Below, piece after piece: positions 9,392 to 19,827 of a stretch of 64,000 nt of DNA. The stretch's first letter is position 1. Each line of letters starts with the position of its first letter. The stretch comes from Streptococcaceae bacterium AF77-01CM03A (GTDB lineage: Bacteria > Bacillota > Bacilli > Lactobacillales > Streptococcaceae). Location of the stretch: contig JAQDDS010000005.1 in assembly GCA_027665725.1 (NCBI GenBank), positions 1 through 64,000 of the forward strand. Direction: 5' to 3'. The translations under genes and the position numbers were made by a program. The notes beneath the pieces were generated by a model. That model was not told where the DNA came from. It worked only from the letters and a program-made list of their open reading frames with translations, and searched no databases.

Positions 9392-10639
9392 TTAGATATC
9401 ATTTTTGAGATTAAGAATTGTCAAAAAAATAGCTAGCAAGGAAAGACCAACAAATAGCATCCAAGTTAACTGTATATTCCATACGGCTACAAGTGAAAAA
9501 CAGGCCGTTCCCACAGGTATGGATAGGGTAAACAATAAACCTAAAAAATTACTGGTACGAGCTAGAACCTCTGGAGCTAGATTTTTCATGAGCATGGCAC
9601 TAATCTTTGGTGAAACTTTACCAGACACATACAGAGTTAAAAAGAGAAATAGCAAACCAAGCACGACTTGATTGAATACATTAGCTAAACCAACTAGACT
9701 GAGTCCTACGGTCGCCCACATCATCAATCTAGGCAAGGACTGTTTCCCAACATAATCATTTCCCGTAAGGCTACTGATGATGATTGCTAACAAAGCACAG
9801 AATTGACTGATAAATAGTGCCTCTGTGTAAGAAAAATTTAAGAGAGAATGGCTCAAAAAGAAGATATTATAAATTCCACCCAAGGCACCACCCAAAGCAT
9901 TGATAAGCAAGATAGCAAAGAGCATAAACCCAAAGTTTTTCTGTCCACTTTTAAGAAAAACGAGACGTAAGTTTCGGTAAATCGTTAAAAACTGATCTTT
10001 GATAGAAAGCTTCTCACTTTTCAGTGATTTACTGTCAACAAGTGGAGTTGATAAGCTTAATTCAGCCCTTCCTAAAAAGAGAATGAGAGCTGACACTAGG
10101 AAAAATATGGCATTGATTCCTGCTACGAGCGAAAAGTTCTGCGTCGATACCCCTAATAGCCAAACACCGAAAGCTTGGCCGCCAATAGCAGAAATATAGG
10201 TAATAAACTGAGAAAAGGAATAGGCCTCCATCAGATCTGACTCTGCTACTTTTTCTTTAACGAGAGGCATTCGCAAGCCCCCAGCAAAATCACTGGCTAC
10301 ATCACTAATGACATTGATGAGACAAAGGGTCGAAAAGGCAAAGAAACTAGCTTGCTGAACAACTAGGGCTGCTAGAAAAAATAAAATTGCCTGAAATAAA
10401 CCGACATAGGTCATCCATTTTACCTTGTCCCTCGTATAATCTGCCCGAATCCCCACAAAAACTGTAAAAAGAGTTGGAAGCATCATCACAACATTCGCAA
10501 TGGCAACGGCAACAGAAGCCTCTGGCAAAGTCGAGGCATAGACCACAAATACTAAATTATAAATGGAAGCTCCAAAAGCATTGAAAAATCGTGATAAGCT
10601 CAAAACTCTATATGCTTGATTTCTTAGTAATAGTTTCAT
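9392..10639 (-). CDS. MFS transporter, drug-efflux-like
   Basis: A 415-residue polytopic membrane protein with about 12 hydrophobic helices. GIRADYTRDKVKW between helices 2 and 3 fits the major-facilitator motif A loop. It resembles the MefE/LmrP-like exporter group, but the substrate cannot be told. An Rgg-type regulator gene lies directly upstream in the same direction, which suggests control by that protein. Overlapping the expected start of transcription is the inverted repeat ACTACcataaaaGTAGT (near 10663-10680), a candidate operator. AAGGAAATTAT precedes the ATG. Confidence 0.85.
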   Translation of the reverse strand: MKLLLRNQAYRVLSLSRFFNAFGASIYNLVFVVYASTLPEASVAVAIANVVMMLPTLFTVFVGIRADYTRDKVKWMTYVGLFQAILFFLAALVVQQASFFAFSTLCLINVISDVASDFAGGLRMPLVKEKVAESDLMEAYSFSQFITYISAIGGQAFGVWLLGVSTQNFSLVAGINAIFFLVSALILFLGRAELSLSTPLVDSKSLKSEKLSIKDQFLTIYRNLRLVFLKSGQKNFGFMLFAILLINALGGALGGIYNIFFLSHSLLNFSYTEALFISQFCALLAIIISSLTGNDYVGKQSLPRLMMWATVGLSLVGLANVFNQVVLGLLFLFLTLYVSGKVSPKISAMLMKNLAPEVLARTSNFLGLLFTLSIPVGTACFSLVAVWNIQLTWMLFVGLSLLAIFLTILNLKNDI

Positions 10640-10748
10640 ATAATTTCCTTTCTTGCTAACATACTACTTTTATGGTAGTTCTAGTATAGCATCAAGAATC
10701 CCTCGAGAATAATTTTTTGAATATATGCAACAGGATAAAGCCCTAACG

Positions 10749-10802
10749 AAAACGATAGAACTTGCTAATACTAATAAGTATCTTTACAGTCCTATCGTTT
10801 CA
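10749..10802 (-). terminator. Probable terminator after the rgg-like gene
   Basis: Arms GAAACGATAGgAC and GTtCTATCGTTTTC are separated by about 27 nt and followed by U-rich sequence on the minus strand. The long loop makes it a weaker call. Confidence 0.45.
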
Positions 10803-10827
10803 ATTTAATTTATCCAGTTGCAAATAC

Positions 10828-11694
10828 TCAACACTCTATGGCGCTTCTATAATAATCTGCAGATTTGCTACAACCAATCATCTCGAAAATACGGACAGCA
10901 TCCTCCATTTTTCTCTGCCCATCCTTCACTCTTCCTTGTTTACTATCAAGCAAACCTTCTGCCCATAGGTAGACTATTCGAAAATAGGTTTCATTTTCTT
11001 CAAAGAAGTTCTTTTCAATTTGTTTTTTAAAATAGAGGGCATTGGTAAAATCATCAATTTCAATACAGGCCATAAAAGCATTGAGGAGCAAGGTGTGCAT
11101 CATATTTCGATTTTTCCCAACTCCTTGCAAGAAATCTGACTTCCGCAACATTTCTCGAGTATACTTTGTCAAAAGCTGGACTGATAAAAGAGGAGAGCAG
11201 GAAGAAAAGAACGAAAGTTCATAGAGCCCCCAAATTTCAACAGAAAATAGATAATCATGTAGGACTCTTTCTTCCTCAGAGGTCAATGTAACTGTCTCAT
11301 CAATGGCTTTCATATAGGATTTTATCAGAATAGCATTGAGAATATGTTCTTGTTTATCCTTTGAAAAAGGGATTTTTTGGTATTCTCTCTGATAGAGGGT
11401 ATGCAAAGATGTTAAATCTTTTGGGTTTACAGCTTTAAACAGTTGATTTCTGAATTCAGAATTAGCATCGTGGTGAAAGTCTCTCGCTAAAAATAAGAGT
11501 TCTTCTACGTTAGCATGGATATTCTCTAAAGCAGCAAATAACTTTTGAGCAGATATTTCACTCTGACCATTTTCAAAACGCGACAATAAGGATGCTGAAA
11601 AGCGTCCACCTGTTGCTTTTCTCAAGGAAATTTTTCTTGATTCTCGTAGCTCTTTAAAAACTTTTCCTAAATTCTTCATCCTCTTACCACTCAT
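10828..11694 (-). CDS. Rgg/MutR-family transcriptional regulator
   Basis: A 288-residue protein with an N-terminal XRE-type helix-turn-helix (about residues 8-65, with RESRKISLRKATGGRFSAS and LLSRFENGQSEIS) and an all-helical repeat domain in the rest, as in the Rgg/RopB/PlcR-like peptide-responsive regulators of streptococci. I looked for a short hydrophobic pheromone gene next to it and found none, so it may be a stand-alone or MutR-like member. Likely targets are the downstream MFS gene and/or the divergent gene at 11811, with which it shares a 116-bp intergenic region holding an inverted repeat. A second ATG at 11679 is possible, but the ribosome site there is too close. Confidence 0.85.
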   Translation of the reverse strand: MSGKRMKNLGKVFKELRESRKISLRKATGGRFSASLLSRFENGQSEISAQKLFAALENIHANVEELLFLARDFHHDANSEFRNQLFKAVNPKDLTSLHTLYQREYQKIPFSKDKQEHILNAILIKSYMKAIDETVTLTSEEERVLHDYLFSVEIWGLYELSFFSSCSPLLSVQLLTKYTREMLRKSDFLQGVGKNRNMMHTLLLNAFMACIEIDDFTNALYFKKQIEKNFFEENETYFRIVYLWAEGLLDSKQGRVKDGQRKMEDAVRIFEMIGCSKSADYYRSAIEC

Positions 11695-11733
11695 CTTTTA
11701 TTTTTTCCTATTTTACCACATTTCCTAATAAAT

Positions 11734-11749
11734 ACTAGTTCCAAACTAG
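11734..11749. promoter_or_regulatory. Inverted repeat, candidate regulator operator
   Basis: ACTAGTTCCAAACTAG-type palindrome lying 2 bp upstream of the -35 of the 11811 gene and upstream of the rgg-like gene. It is well placed for regulation of either gene. The binding protein is not known. Confidence 0.4.
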
Positions 11750-11751
11750 CA

Positions 11752-11780
11752 TTTACAATCTGCCACAGGCATGATACAAT
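11752..11780 (+). promoter_or_regulatory. Promoter of the ECF S-component gene
   Basis: TTTACA (11752-11757), 17-nt spacer, TACAAT (11775-11780). Confidence 0.7.
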
Positions 11781-11810
11781 GAAAACCATCAGATATACGA
11801 AGGAGAACTT

Positions 11811-12380
11811 ATGAAAAAGAATATCTTGACAACCCTTGTTGCTGCCCTTGTCTACTTTCTCTGTATCGGAGTCGGAGTTCTACTAGGAAATCTTGTCGAC
11901 CACACTGGAAATATGTTTTATGCCCCTGCCTTTTCTGCTCTTGTGGGTGGTAGCGTCTATATGATCCTTTTAGCAAAGGTTCCTCGCTTTGGAGCGATTA
12001 CAACGATTGGGCTCGTTATCTCTCTCTTTTTCCTCGGGAGCAAGCATGGTGCTGGAGCCTTTCTCCCAGGAATCATCTGTGGACTTGCGGCGGATGGCAT
12101 CGCCCATCTTGGTCATTACAAGGATAAGGTCAAGAACCTCCTTTCCTTTCTAGTATTTGCTTTTGGCACCACCGGTCCCATTCTACTTATGTGGATAACC
12201 CCTCAAGCTTATATAGCAACTCTAGTAGCTCGTGGGAAATCTCAGGACTATATTGACCGCATTATGGCCTCACCGAATCTCGGTAATATCCTACTTTTTA
12301 TCGCAAGTGTCCTCATTGGTGCTTTACTTGGCGCCCTGATTGGACAAGCACTTTGTAAGAAGTTGACACATAAAAGTTAG
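11811..12380 (+). CDS. MptD-family putative ECF transporter S component
   Basis: A 189-residue very hydrophobic protein with five to six membrane helices. It resembles the MptD family annotated as substrate-binding S components of energy-coupling-factor transporters, which borrow a shared ATPase/EcfT module encoded elsewhere. No ATPase or T component is nearby, consistent with a group II ECF system. Glycine-rich GGSVYMILLAKVPRFG and FLPGIICGLAADG segments are notable. The ligand is unknown. AAGGAG lies 7 nt upstream of the ATG. The divergent rgg-like gene is a candidate regulator. Confidence 0.7.
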   Translation: MKKNILTTLVAALVYFLCIGVGVLLGNLVDHTGNMFYAPAFSALVGGSVYMILLAKVPRFGAITTIGLVISLFFLGSKHGAGAFLPGIICGLAADGIAHLGHYKDKVKNLLSFLVFAFGTTGPILLMWITPQAYIATLVARGKSQDYIDRIMASPNLGNILLFIASVLIGALLGALIGQALCKKLTHKS

Positions 12381-12385
12381 ATAAT

Positions 12386-12412
12386 AAAAAAGAGCTAGAA
12401 GGCTCTTTTTTT
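12386..12412. terminator. Bidirectional terminator between convergent genes
   Basis: AAAGAGC/GCTCTTT stem with A and T runs on either side, between the stop of the plus-strand ECF gene and that of minus-strand metP. Confidence 0.85.
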
Positions 12413-13103
12413 ATTTATGACTTAATTTCTTGGTCAAGAAGTCTCCCAAGAACTGAATTGTAAAGATAATCAAGATAATGATGAGAGTCGCAAGGACTGT
12501 TACATCATGATTGAAACGGTTAAATCCATAGGCGATAGCTACATTACCGATACCACCTGCTCCGACCGCTCCCGCCATAGCTGTTTCACCGACTAGTGAG
12601 ATCAAGGTCACAGTTGTCACACGGATCAAGTCTGGTAGACCTTCTGATAGGTAAACACCTACGATGTCCCAGAATGTAGCTCCACTGGCTTGAGCTGCCT
12701 CGATAACACCTCCGTCAAGCTCTGCCAATACCACCTGTACTTGACGGGCAAAAAAGGCAAAGACTGCAAAAGATAGGGGTACAATAGCCGCATTTGGTCC
12801 GATACTTGTCCCTACGATTAGATGAGAGAAGGGTGACAAGACAGCCAAGAGAATGATAAATGGCACCGCACGGAAGATAGAGGTAATCTTGTCTAAAATC
12901 CAGAAAACAACTTTATTTTCCAAGACACCACCCGGTGCAGTCAAGACAAGGAAAAGCCCTGCAACCAGCCCTAGAAAACCTCCGATGATGAAGGAAAGAA
13001 CCGTCATATAAAGGGTCAAGTAGATTGCTGTTCCCCAGCCAGCTTGACCAGACCAACCCATCTTGTAGACGTTTGGTAAGTATGCTTTAATCAATTCTGC
13101 CAT
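12411..13103 (-). CDS. metP: Methionine ABC transporter permease (MetI/MetP)
   Basis: Membrane subunit of the D/L-methionine importer: 230 residues, about five helices, and the permease EAA-type loop EAAQASGATFWDIV, which contacts the ATPase. It begins 1 nt after the metN stop, so the two are translationally linked. The name follows the pneumococcal MetQNP convention; E. coli calls the equivalent MetI. Confidence 0.93.
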   Translation of the reverse strand: MAELIKAYLPNVYKMGWSGQAGWGTAIYLTLYMTVLSFIIGGFLGLVAGLFLVLTAPGGVLENKVVFWILDKITSIFRAVPFIILLAVLSPFSHLIVGTSIGPNAAIVPLSFAVFAFFARQVQVVLAELDGGVIEAAQASGATFWDIVGVYLSEGLPDLIRVTTVTLISLVGETAMAGAVGAGGIGNVAIAYGFNRFNHDVTVLATLIIILIIFTIQFLGDFLTKKLSHK

Positions 13104-13104
13104 C

Positions 13105-14166
13105 TTACTGTCCTCCCTTCAATACTTTTAGTTGCACACCAGCCTGACGGATGGCATCTTGAGCGCTTGCCAAGGCTTCTTTTTCCCCTGACAAGACAAC
13201 CACAAGTTCACCCACAGGAGTACCATCCAAAATTTCAATGTTTCCATAGAGAATATTGGCTGTTACTTGGTAGTGCTTGTACAATTCATTCAGAAGTGGT
13301 TCATCTGTAGAAGCGCCTGCATACTTGAGTTGTACCAAAATGCTGTTTTCAGATAAGTGCTCTACGATTTCTTGCTTTTCAATCTTGACCATAGCTTCAT
13401 CGATACCTGTCGCCGTTGAGATAAAGTCCTGGGTCAATGGTTGCTTAGGATCTGAGAAGATTTCAAGAACGCTACCCTCTTCAATCAGACGACCATCCTG
13501 CATCACTGCTACACGGTTAGCAATATCTTTGACAATCTGCATCTCGTGTGTAATCAGGACAATGGTCAAACCTAGTTTACGGTTCAATTCTTGCAAGAGT
13601 GACAAGATTTGTTTCGTTGTCTTTGGATCAAGAGCTGAAGTTGACTCGTCCGAAATCAAGATTTTTGGATCATTGGCCAAGGCACGCGCAATAGCCACAC
13701 GTTGTTTTTGACCTCCAGATAATTGTGAAGGATAGTTTTCGGCACGATCTGCAAGACCAACCAAGTCCAACAACTTAGCTACTTTAGCCTTCTTTTCTTC
13801 CTTGCTGAGGCCAGAGTGTTTGAGGGCAAAGGCTACGTTTTCCTCTGCTGTCTTCTGACTCATAAGGTTAAAGTGTTGGAAAATCATCCCAATATCTTGA
13901 CGCTTACGACGTAATTGCCCAGCAGTTAAGGTTTCTTTACCATCGAAGATCACATCATCATCTACAGTAATTCGACCTGCAGATGGTTTTTGTAAAAGGT
14001 TAATCACACGAACCAGGGTTGATTTCCCTGCTCCAGAATATCCTACAATCCCGTAGATATCCCCTTCTTGGATGTGAATGGTCACATCCTTGACCGCTGT
14101 GATGGTTCTTTTCTTTTGGTGGAAAGTCACATCAATCTGGTCTAATTTGATAATATCTCTACTCAT
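13105..14166 (-). CDS. metN: Methionine ABC transporter ATP-binding protein
   Basis: A 353-residue ATPase with Walker [10 protein letters not shown] (about residue 42), Q-loop, signature LSGGQKQR, Walker B ILISDES and the switch histidine in LITHE. The C-terminal ~100 residues form the NIL (ACT-like) domain that in MetN proteins binds methionine and inhibits transport when the internal pool is high. It overlaps the end of the upstream peptidase gene by 8 nt. Confidence 0.95.
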   Translation of the reverse strand: MSRDIIKLDQIDVTFHQKKRTITAVKDVTIHIQEGDIYGIVGYSGAGKSTLVRVINLLQKPSAGRITVDDDVIFDGKETLTAGQLRRKRQDIGMIFQHFNLMSQKTAEENVAFALKHSGLSKEEKKAKVAKLLDLVGLADRAENYPSQLSGGQKQRVAIARALANDPKILISDESTSALDPKTTKQILSLLQELNRKLGLTIVLITHEMQIVKDIANRVAVMQDGRLIEEGSVLEIFSDPKQPLTQDFISTATGIDEAMVKIEKQEIVEHLSENSILVQLKYAGASTDEPLLNELYKHYQVTANILYGNIEILDGTPVGELVVVLSGEKEALASAQDAIRQAGVQLKVLKGGQ

Positions 14167-15532
14167 AACTTCTAATCAGCTCCTCTACTAATTCAATATG
14201 GGTGTAATAATCGGCGATTCGCACATTTTCATCTCCACCATGGTCTCGGCTATTGGCATTTCCTAGACCAAAGGCAACCATAGGTACTTCTAAGGCATCA
14301 AATACCGTATGCATAGGACCTGTACCAGCTGTTGTTGGCAAGACGGATACGCCCTGTGGATAGAATTTCTTGGCCAGCTCAATAACATTGAGAATAGATG
14401 GTGCACTCATATCGCTTCGATAGCTCATCTCACCCAAAGTATAGTACAATTCTACCTTATCAAAACCGTTTTTGTCTAGTTGTTTCCGGATTTTCCCCAA
14501 AACATCATGTGGTTCTAAGCCAGGAACCAAACGAACCTCTAGTTTAGCGCTAGCTTCTGCTGGCAGAATTGTTTTAACTCCTTGACCTTGATAACCAGAC
14601 TGAATCCCTTCGATATTGAGTGCTGGTTCAAAGAAGAACCGTTTTAGAAAGGCTGTACGTTCCTCTTGTAAAAGAGGCAATTCCAAGCCATAAATCTGGC
14701 TGATCTCATCTGGGTTGCGTTGGGCATAGGTTTCAACCAAGGCTAACTCACGTTCGTTTGGTTCCTGCACATCATCGTACAAACCTTCCACCAAGATACG
14801 GCCGTCGGCAGCGCGAAGACTAGTCAAAGCTTGAATGATATACCATGGAGCTGATTCGATGACTCCACCATAGCTGGAATGGATATCTACGTCTGCACTC
14901 TTGACCTTGGCATCAAAGGTCACAATTCCCTTGTTTCCACCAGAGATTTCTAACTGTTCCAAGGCATTCTTGGTACCTTGTTCCCAGACTAATAAATCTG
15001 CGCCTCGGAGTTTGTCTGCATGTTTTTCTAGATATTTATCTAAATCCATAGAGGCAGACTCTTCTGCCCCTTCCATAATGAAGCTGATATTGACTGGAAG
15101 ATCATCGTGATGTTGCATGTATTTTCTCAGAGCGCTCAAGCGAGCAGTGATATGTCCCTTATCATCATCAACCCCGCGTCCATACATGATGCCATCACGC
15201 ACAGAAAGCGTAAATGGATCCTCTGTCCAGACTTGGTCGCCATCCGCAGGTACTGTGTCATAGTGGTTGTAGAAAATGATAGTCTTGGCATTTGGGCGTG
15301 AACTTTTAAAATGCGCCATGACAAAAGGTGCTGTATAGCTCTCGTCAATCTCGATCTCTGCACCTACGCGCTTGAAGATTTCGCCTAGATAACGAGCTAC
15401 CTCTTTCAGGCCAACTTGTTGGGCAAAGACTGATTTTTTAGAAATCAAGGTACGCAAAACTTCAAAGTAATGCTGCGCTACATGATCCTTTTCAAACTTT
15501 TCAATTTGCTCTTCTTGGCTAGGGAAAACCAT
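14159..15532 (-). CDS. M20-family metallopeptidase (dipeptidase-like)
   Basis: A 457-residue zinc aminoacylase/carboxypeptidase-type enzyme. Metal and catalytic motifs are [11 protein letters not shown] (His ligand and catalytic Asp), [11 protein letters not shown] (bridging Asp), EGAEES (catalytic Glu pair) and a C-terminal DHGGDEN. It lies between metQ and metNP, as in the pneumococcus. That suggests it hydrolyses imported methionine-containing dipeptides or N-acyl derivatives, but this substrate is an inference from position. It has no signal peptide, so it is cytoplasmic. Confidence 0.88.
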   Translation of the reverse strand: MVFPSQEEQIEKFEKDHVAQHYFEVLRTLISKKSVFAQQVGLKEVARYLGEIFKRVGAEIEIDESYTAPFVMAHFKSSRPNAKTIIFYNHYDTVPADGDQVWTEDPFTLSVRDGIMYGRGVDDDKGHITARLSALRKYMQHHDDLPVNISFIMEGAEESASMDLDKYLEKHADKLRGADLLVWEQGTKNALEQLEISGGNKGIVTFDAKVKSADVDIHSSYGGVIESAPWYIIQALTSLRAADGRILVEGLYDDVQEPNERELALVETYAQRNPDEISQIYGLELPLLQEERTAFLKRFFFEPALNIEGIQSGYQGQGVKTILPAEASAKLEVRLVPGLEPHDVLGKIRKQLDKNGFDKVELYYTLGEMSYRSDMSAPSILNVIELAKKFYPQGVSVLPTTAGTGPMHTVFDALEVPMVAFGLGNANSRDHGGDENVRIADYYTHIELVEELIRSYE

Positions 15533-15618
15533 TTTCTCTCTACCTTTCTACTAGGACTTGTACCTTTAGAATCAATACAAGTGGATGTTCCTTTTCTTTA
15601 GTCTCTATATAAAAGCAA

Positions 15619-15644
15619 GAGGTGGAAAAAATCTCTCCCACCTC
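15619..15644 (-). terminator. Hairpin between metQ and the downstream operon genes
   Basis: GAGGTGG/CCACCTC stem with a 12-nt loop and a T-rich run on the minus strand. A partial terminator here would let metQ be made in excess over peptidase-metN-metP, as is common for binding proteins. Confidence 0.6.
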
Positions 15645-15654
15645 CCTGTGTTTA

Positions 15655-16509
15655 TTACCAAACTGGTTGATCCAAGCCGTCTGAAGTTTCTTCGATGACT
15701 TTTTTCACTTCGTCAGTGTGGTAAGCTGCGATAATTTTCTTGATTGCATCAGCTTTAGGTGATGATTCCCAATCTTTTTTCGCAACGATGATGTTGTACC
15801 ATTGTTTTGAGTTTTCGTCAGCTTGCTCTTTAAAGAGTGCTTTCTTGTAGTCCAATTTTGCTTCTGTAACAAAAGTGTTGTTTACAACTGCTGCATCAAC
15901 TGAAGTCAATGAACGAGCTGTTTGGCTAGCGTCCAACTCAGTGATTTTCAAGTTCTTTGGATTTTCTTTGATGTTTGCGATGGTAGCAAGTTCAGTTCCT
16001 GAAACATCCAATTTAATCAAACCTGCTGATTGAAGAAGGTAAAGGGCACGGCTTTCGTTAGTAGCATCGTTTGGAATTGCAATTTCACCGTTGTTTGGGA
16101 TTTCTTCCACTTTAGTATACTTGTTTTCTTCACCGTTTTTACCTGAGTAAAGGCGGATTGGTGAGATATAAGTATCTGCAATCGCTACAAGGTCTTTGCC
16201 GTTTTCTTTGTTCCAGTTGTTCAAGAAGTTGTAGTGTTGGAAAGCGTTCAAGTCTACTTCACCATCAGCAGTTGCTTTGTTTGGTTGTGAGTAGTCAGTG
16301 AACTCTGTGAATTCCAATTTAATTCCATCTTTTTCAACCAATTCTTGAATTTTATCCCAACGCGCTTCTTCTGAACCGCTACGGTTAACAGTTGCGATTT
16401 TAACTGTAGTTGTATTGTCTGCTTTCTTGTCTGAATTTCCGCAAGCTACAAGTGTAAGGCCTGCTACTGTAGCGATCGCCGCCACGCTTAACCATTTTTT
16501 GATTTTCAT
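15655..16509 (-). CDS. metQ: Methionine-binding lipoprotein
   Basis: NlpA/MetQ-family solute-binding lipoprotein that captures methionine outside the membrane for MetNP. The protein has 284 residues. Lipobox LVAC puts the lipidated cysteine at residue 23, and the body carries the typical TVNRSG...WDKIQELVEKDGI and ADGEVDLNAFQHYNFL segments. The start at 16509 (MKIKKW) has AAAGGAG 8 nt upstream; a longer frame from 16551 lacks a ribosome site and would bury the signal peptide. A MET-box lies about 84 nt upstream. Confidence 0.96.
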   Translation of the reverse strand: MKIKKWLSVAAIATVAGLTLVACGNSDKKADNTTTVKIATVNRSGSEEARWDKIQELVEKDGIKLEFTEFTDYSQPNKATADGEVDLNAFQHYNFLNNWNKENGKDLVAIADTYISPIRLYSGKNGEENKYTKVEEIPNNGEIAIPNDATNESRALYLLQSAGLIKLDVSGTELATIANIKENPKNLKITELDASQTARSLTSVDAAVVNNTFVTEAKLDYKKALFKEQADENSKQWYNIIVAKKDWESSPKADAIKKIIAAYHTDEVKKVIEETSDGLDQPVW

Positions 16510-16592
16510 GATTCGTTCTCCTTTAAAAATAATACCGTAATAGTATCTCATACTTTATTTGATTTCGCAAATTGTTATTATATAGGCAGACA

Positions 16593-16609
16593 TATAGTTT
16601 GAAACTATA
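16593..16609. promoter_or_regulatory. MET-box operator of the metQ operon
   Basis: TATAGTTTGAAACTATA, an exact match to the streptococcal MET-box recognised by LysR-type MtaR/MetR regulators of methionine genes, inside a longer palindrome (16589-16615). It sits upstream of a TATATAAT -10-like element reading into metQ. The regulator gene is not in this window. Confidence 0.85.
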
Positions 16610-16626
16610 TGTCTGAAAGTTGCAAA

Positions 16627-16654
16627 ATCATCCATTTACTAGAGAATGGATGAT
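16627..16654 (-). terminator. Stem-loop after the amino-acid binding lipoprotein gene
   Basis: AATCATCCATT/AATGGATGATT stem followed by TTTGC on the minus strand. The poly-U tract is weak. Confidence 0.6.
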
Positions 16655-16663
16655 TGCTAAACA

Positions 16664-17539
<876 letters not shown>

Positions 17540-17608
17540 TTAACAGAAAATATTTTTTTTCGCCATTATATGATATCTATCTCGGTGATAGGTTTTTTTT
17601 ATGGCTGA

Positions 17609-17932
17609 CTAAAAGACCAGACGCAAGACTGCAACCAAGACTACTCCAAAAAGAACCGTACCCACTAGATTGCGGTAGCGAAAGGCTACAAAAGCCGTTG
17701 GAAAAACAGCCAAAAAGTCCAGCCACTTGATCTGAGGTAGGCTCCCAACCTTACCTAACACCACACTTGAAAGAATCAAGGCAAAGATAATGGAAACAGG
17801 CAAAAATTTCAAAAAACGCTCAACGATAGCTGGCAACCCCTTGTACTTAACCAATATGAAGGGAATCATACGAGGTATCCAAGTCACTAGGCCCGAAAAG
17901 ATAACGGCTAACAAAAGATATTTACTGACCAT
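17609..17932 (-). CDS. azlD: AzlD-family branched-chain amino-acid exporter, small subunit
   Basis: A 107-residue protein with four hydrophobic helices. It pairs with AzlC; together they export branched-chain amino acids or analogues such as 4-azaleucine (BrnFE in corynebacteria). The ATG overlaps the end of azlC by 11 nt, indicating coupled translation. Confidence 0.88.
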   Translation of the reverse strand: MVSKYLLLAVIFSGLVTWIPRMIPFILVKYKGLPAIVERFLKFLPVSIIFALILSSVVLGKVGSLPQIKWLDFLAVFPTAFVAFRYRNLVGTVLFGVVLVAVLRLVF

Positions 17933-18617
17933 CTAAGACCACCCCCATTGTACATCCAAGTAGCGTCGCAAATAGAACAGCTAGAGACTGAGACACCACT
18001 GTCAAGAGCAAAAAGAAAGACACCGTAACAACTGCTAGGATCTTCAGCAGATTGCGGACAGGAATCCGTCTTTGCATAATCTGGAACTGCGAAGCAAAAA
18101 TCCCGATAAACATTCCCACAAGGGCAAAATCAAGGCCAAAGATTTCTGGATTTGGCAGTAAACCACCTAGAGCTGTCCCAACAACTGTCCCAACAAACCA
18201 AGCTACATAACTGTTGAGATTATTCCCATGCATCCACATAGGATTGATCTTGTCTGTATGGGCTAATTCTCCCATCAAAACCCCGTAAGTCTCATCTGTC
18301 AAGAGACTAGACATACCGATATTTTGCCAGAGACTGGTATGACGGAAATAGGTCGACGCATGCAAGCTCAGCAAAAAGAGTCGTAAATTGATTAAAAAGA
18401 CTGTCATGGCAATGGCTGCTACAGGTGCTTGGACCGCAATCAATGCCAACATGGCAAACTGGGCGCTCCCAGCATAAACAAAGAGGCTCATCAGGCCCAT
18501 CTCAACAGGTGTCACATAGGGAGAACCGATAATGCCACAAGCAAGACCGATGCTGATATAACCTAAAGCCGTCGGTACAGCTGCTTGTACACCCTCCCAA
18601 AATCCTTTTTCTTTCAT
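17922..18617 (-). CDS. azlC: AzlC-family branched-chain amino-acid exporter, large subunit
   Basis: A 231-residue membrane protein with the AzlC signature: GLACGIIGSPYVTPVEMGLMS, the SAQFAMLALI helix and NLRLFLLSLH. Start chosen at ATG 18617 (MKEKGFW), which has GAGGAGG 5 nt upstream; the in-frame GTG at 18629 lies within that ribosome site. It is the first gene of an azlCD pair. Confidence 0.9.
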   Translation of the reverse strand: MKEKGFWEGVQAAVPTALGYISIGLACGIIGSPYVTPVEMGLMSLFVYAGSAQFAMLALIAVQAPVAAIAMTVFLINLRLFLLSLHASTYFRHTSLWQNIGMSSLLTDETYGVLMGELAHTDKINPMWMHGNNLNSYVAWFVGTVVGTALGGLLPNPEIFGLDFALVGMFIGIFASQFQIMQRRIPVRNLLKILAVVTVSFFLLLTVVSQSLAVLFATLLGCTMGVVLDGQ

Positions 18618-18789
18618 AAACCTCCTCACTATTCATTCCTTCATCAACTGCTTTCTAAACAGTCATAGCAAAAATTATTATAACACATTCATAAAATAGA
18701 AAAAAGTTTAGAATTTGAAGTTAATAAAACACTGTTTGTTTTTGTCATCAAATAGCTGCTATCTTAATAAACTCTCTCATTTGTCCAAA

Positions 18790-18813
18790 CAAAAAAGCCA
18801 GCCTAGAGCTAAC
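18790..18813 (-). terminator. Terminator of tsaB-rimI-tsaD
   Basis: AGTTAGC/GCTGGCT stem (two G-U pairs) followed by TTTTTT on the minus strand, a few bases after the tsaD stop. Confidence 0.75.
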
Positions 18814-18816
18814 TCT

Positions 18817-19827
18817 TTATTCCATAGTATCAAAAGCGAGGCTAGGTTTGGCGTTTAGCTCCAAGCCTGCAAAATTTTCTTTGTTCCACTCGCTAACGCT
18901 AGCATAGGCAATCATTCCCGCATTGTCTCCGCAAAGTCGTAGAGGTGGAATGATAACCTTGACATCGGTAATTTCGGATGCTAGGCGTTCTCTAAGACCT
19001 TTATTTGCAGCTACACCACCAGCCACGACTAGGGTTTTAACAGGATATTTCTCCAGGGCTTTCTTGGTTTTTGCCATGAGAATATCCATGACTGCTGCTT
19101 GGAAGGAAGCAGATAGGTCTTCCTTGGATAAGCTTTCTCCCTTTTGCTCGGCATTGTGGTGGAGATTGATAAAGGCAGACTTCAAACCTGAGAATGAAAA
19201 CTCCAGATTGTCTTCCTTGATCATGGCACGAGGGAAGTCATAAATATCCTGCCCCTGATGAGCCAACTCGTCAATCTCCCGACCTGCTGGATAGGTCAAA
19301 CCCATAACACGGCCGACCTTATCATAGGCTTCACCAACTGCATCATCACGCGTTTCCCCAACAATCTTATAATCACCAGCTTCTGAAACATAAACCAACT
19401 CTGTGTGTCCACCACTAACCAATAGAGCTAGCAAGGGGAATTCCAAGGGCTCCACACTTTGAGCCGCCATGAGGTGGCCAGCCATGTGATTCACAGGGAT
19501 AAGCGGAAGTCCATGGGCCCAAGCAAAAGCCTTGGCAGCTGACAAACCAACTAGCAATGCTCCGACCAATCCGGGTCCATACGTAACGGCAACAGCTGTA
19601 ACATCTTCTTCGGTAATCCCTGCTTCTGCTAGAGCTTCCTCGATACAAGCTGTGATAACTTCGACATGGTGACGACTGGCTACTTCTGGCACTACGCCCC
19701 CAAAGCGCTTGTGACTTTCAATTTGACTAGCAATGACGTTGGACAAGAGCTCATCGTCGTTTTTTAAGACGGCGACACTGGTCTCATCACAGGATGTCTC
19801 AAATGCTAAAATATATCTATCCTTCAT
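18817..19827 (-). CDS. tsaD: tRNA t6A37 threonylcarbamoyltransferase
   Basis: A 336-residue ASKHA-fold protein (Kae1/Gcp/YgjD family) that with TsaB and TsaE transfers threonylcarbamoyl to A37 of ANN-decoding tRNAs. Markers are [15 protein letters not shown], the metal-binding [16 protein letters not shown] and [13 protein letters not shown]. It overlaps rimI by 11 nt. Together with tsaB it makes an almost complete t6A module; tsaE and tsaC are not in the window. Confidence 0.97.
   Translation of the reverse strand: MKDRYILAFETSCDETSVAVLKNDDELLSNVIASQIESHKRFGGVVPEVASRHHVEVITACIEEALAEAGITEEDVTAVAVTYGPGLVGALLVGLSAAKAFAWAHGLPLIPVNHMAGHLMAAQSVEPLEFPLLALLVSGGHTELVYVSEAGDYKIVGETRDDAVGEAYDKVGRVMGLTYPAGREIDELAHQGQDIYDFPRAMIKEDNLEFSFSGLKSAFINLHHNAEQKGESLSKEDLSASFQAAVMDILMAKTKKALEKYPVKTLVVAGGVAANKGLRERLASEITDVKVIIPPLRLCGDNAGMIAYASVSEWNKENFAGLELNAKPSLAFDTME

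Noticed and set aside
16510..16551. Extended metQ start
   Set aside because: No ribosome site; it would bury the lipoprotein signal. ATG 16509 has AAAGGAG at good distance.
17564..17598. Stem CTATC/GATAG followed by eight T's as a plus-strand terminator
   Set aside because: The stem is only 5 bp and no plus-strand gene precedes it.
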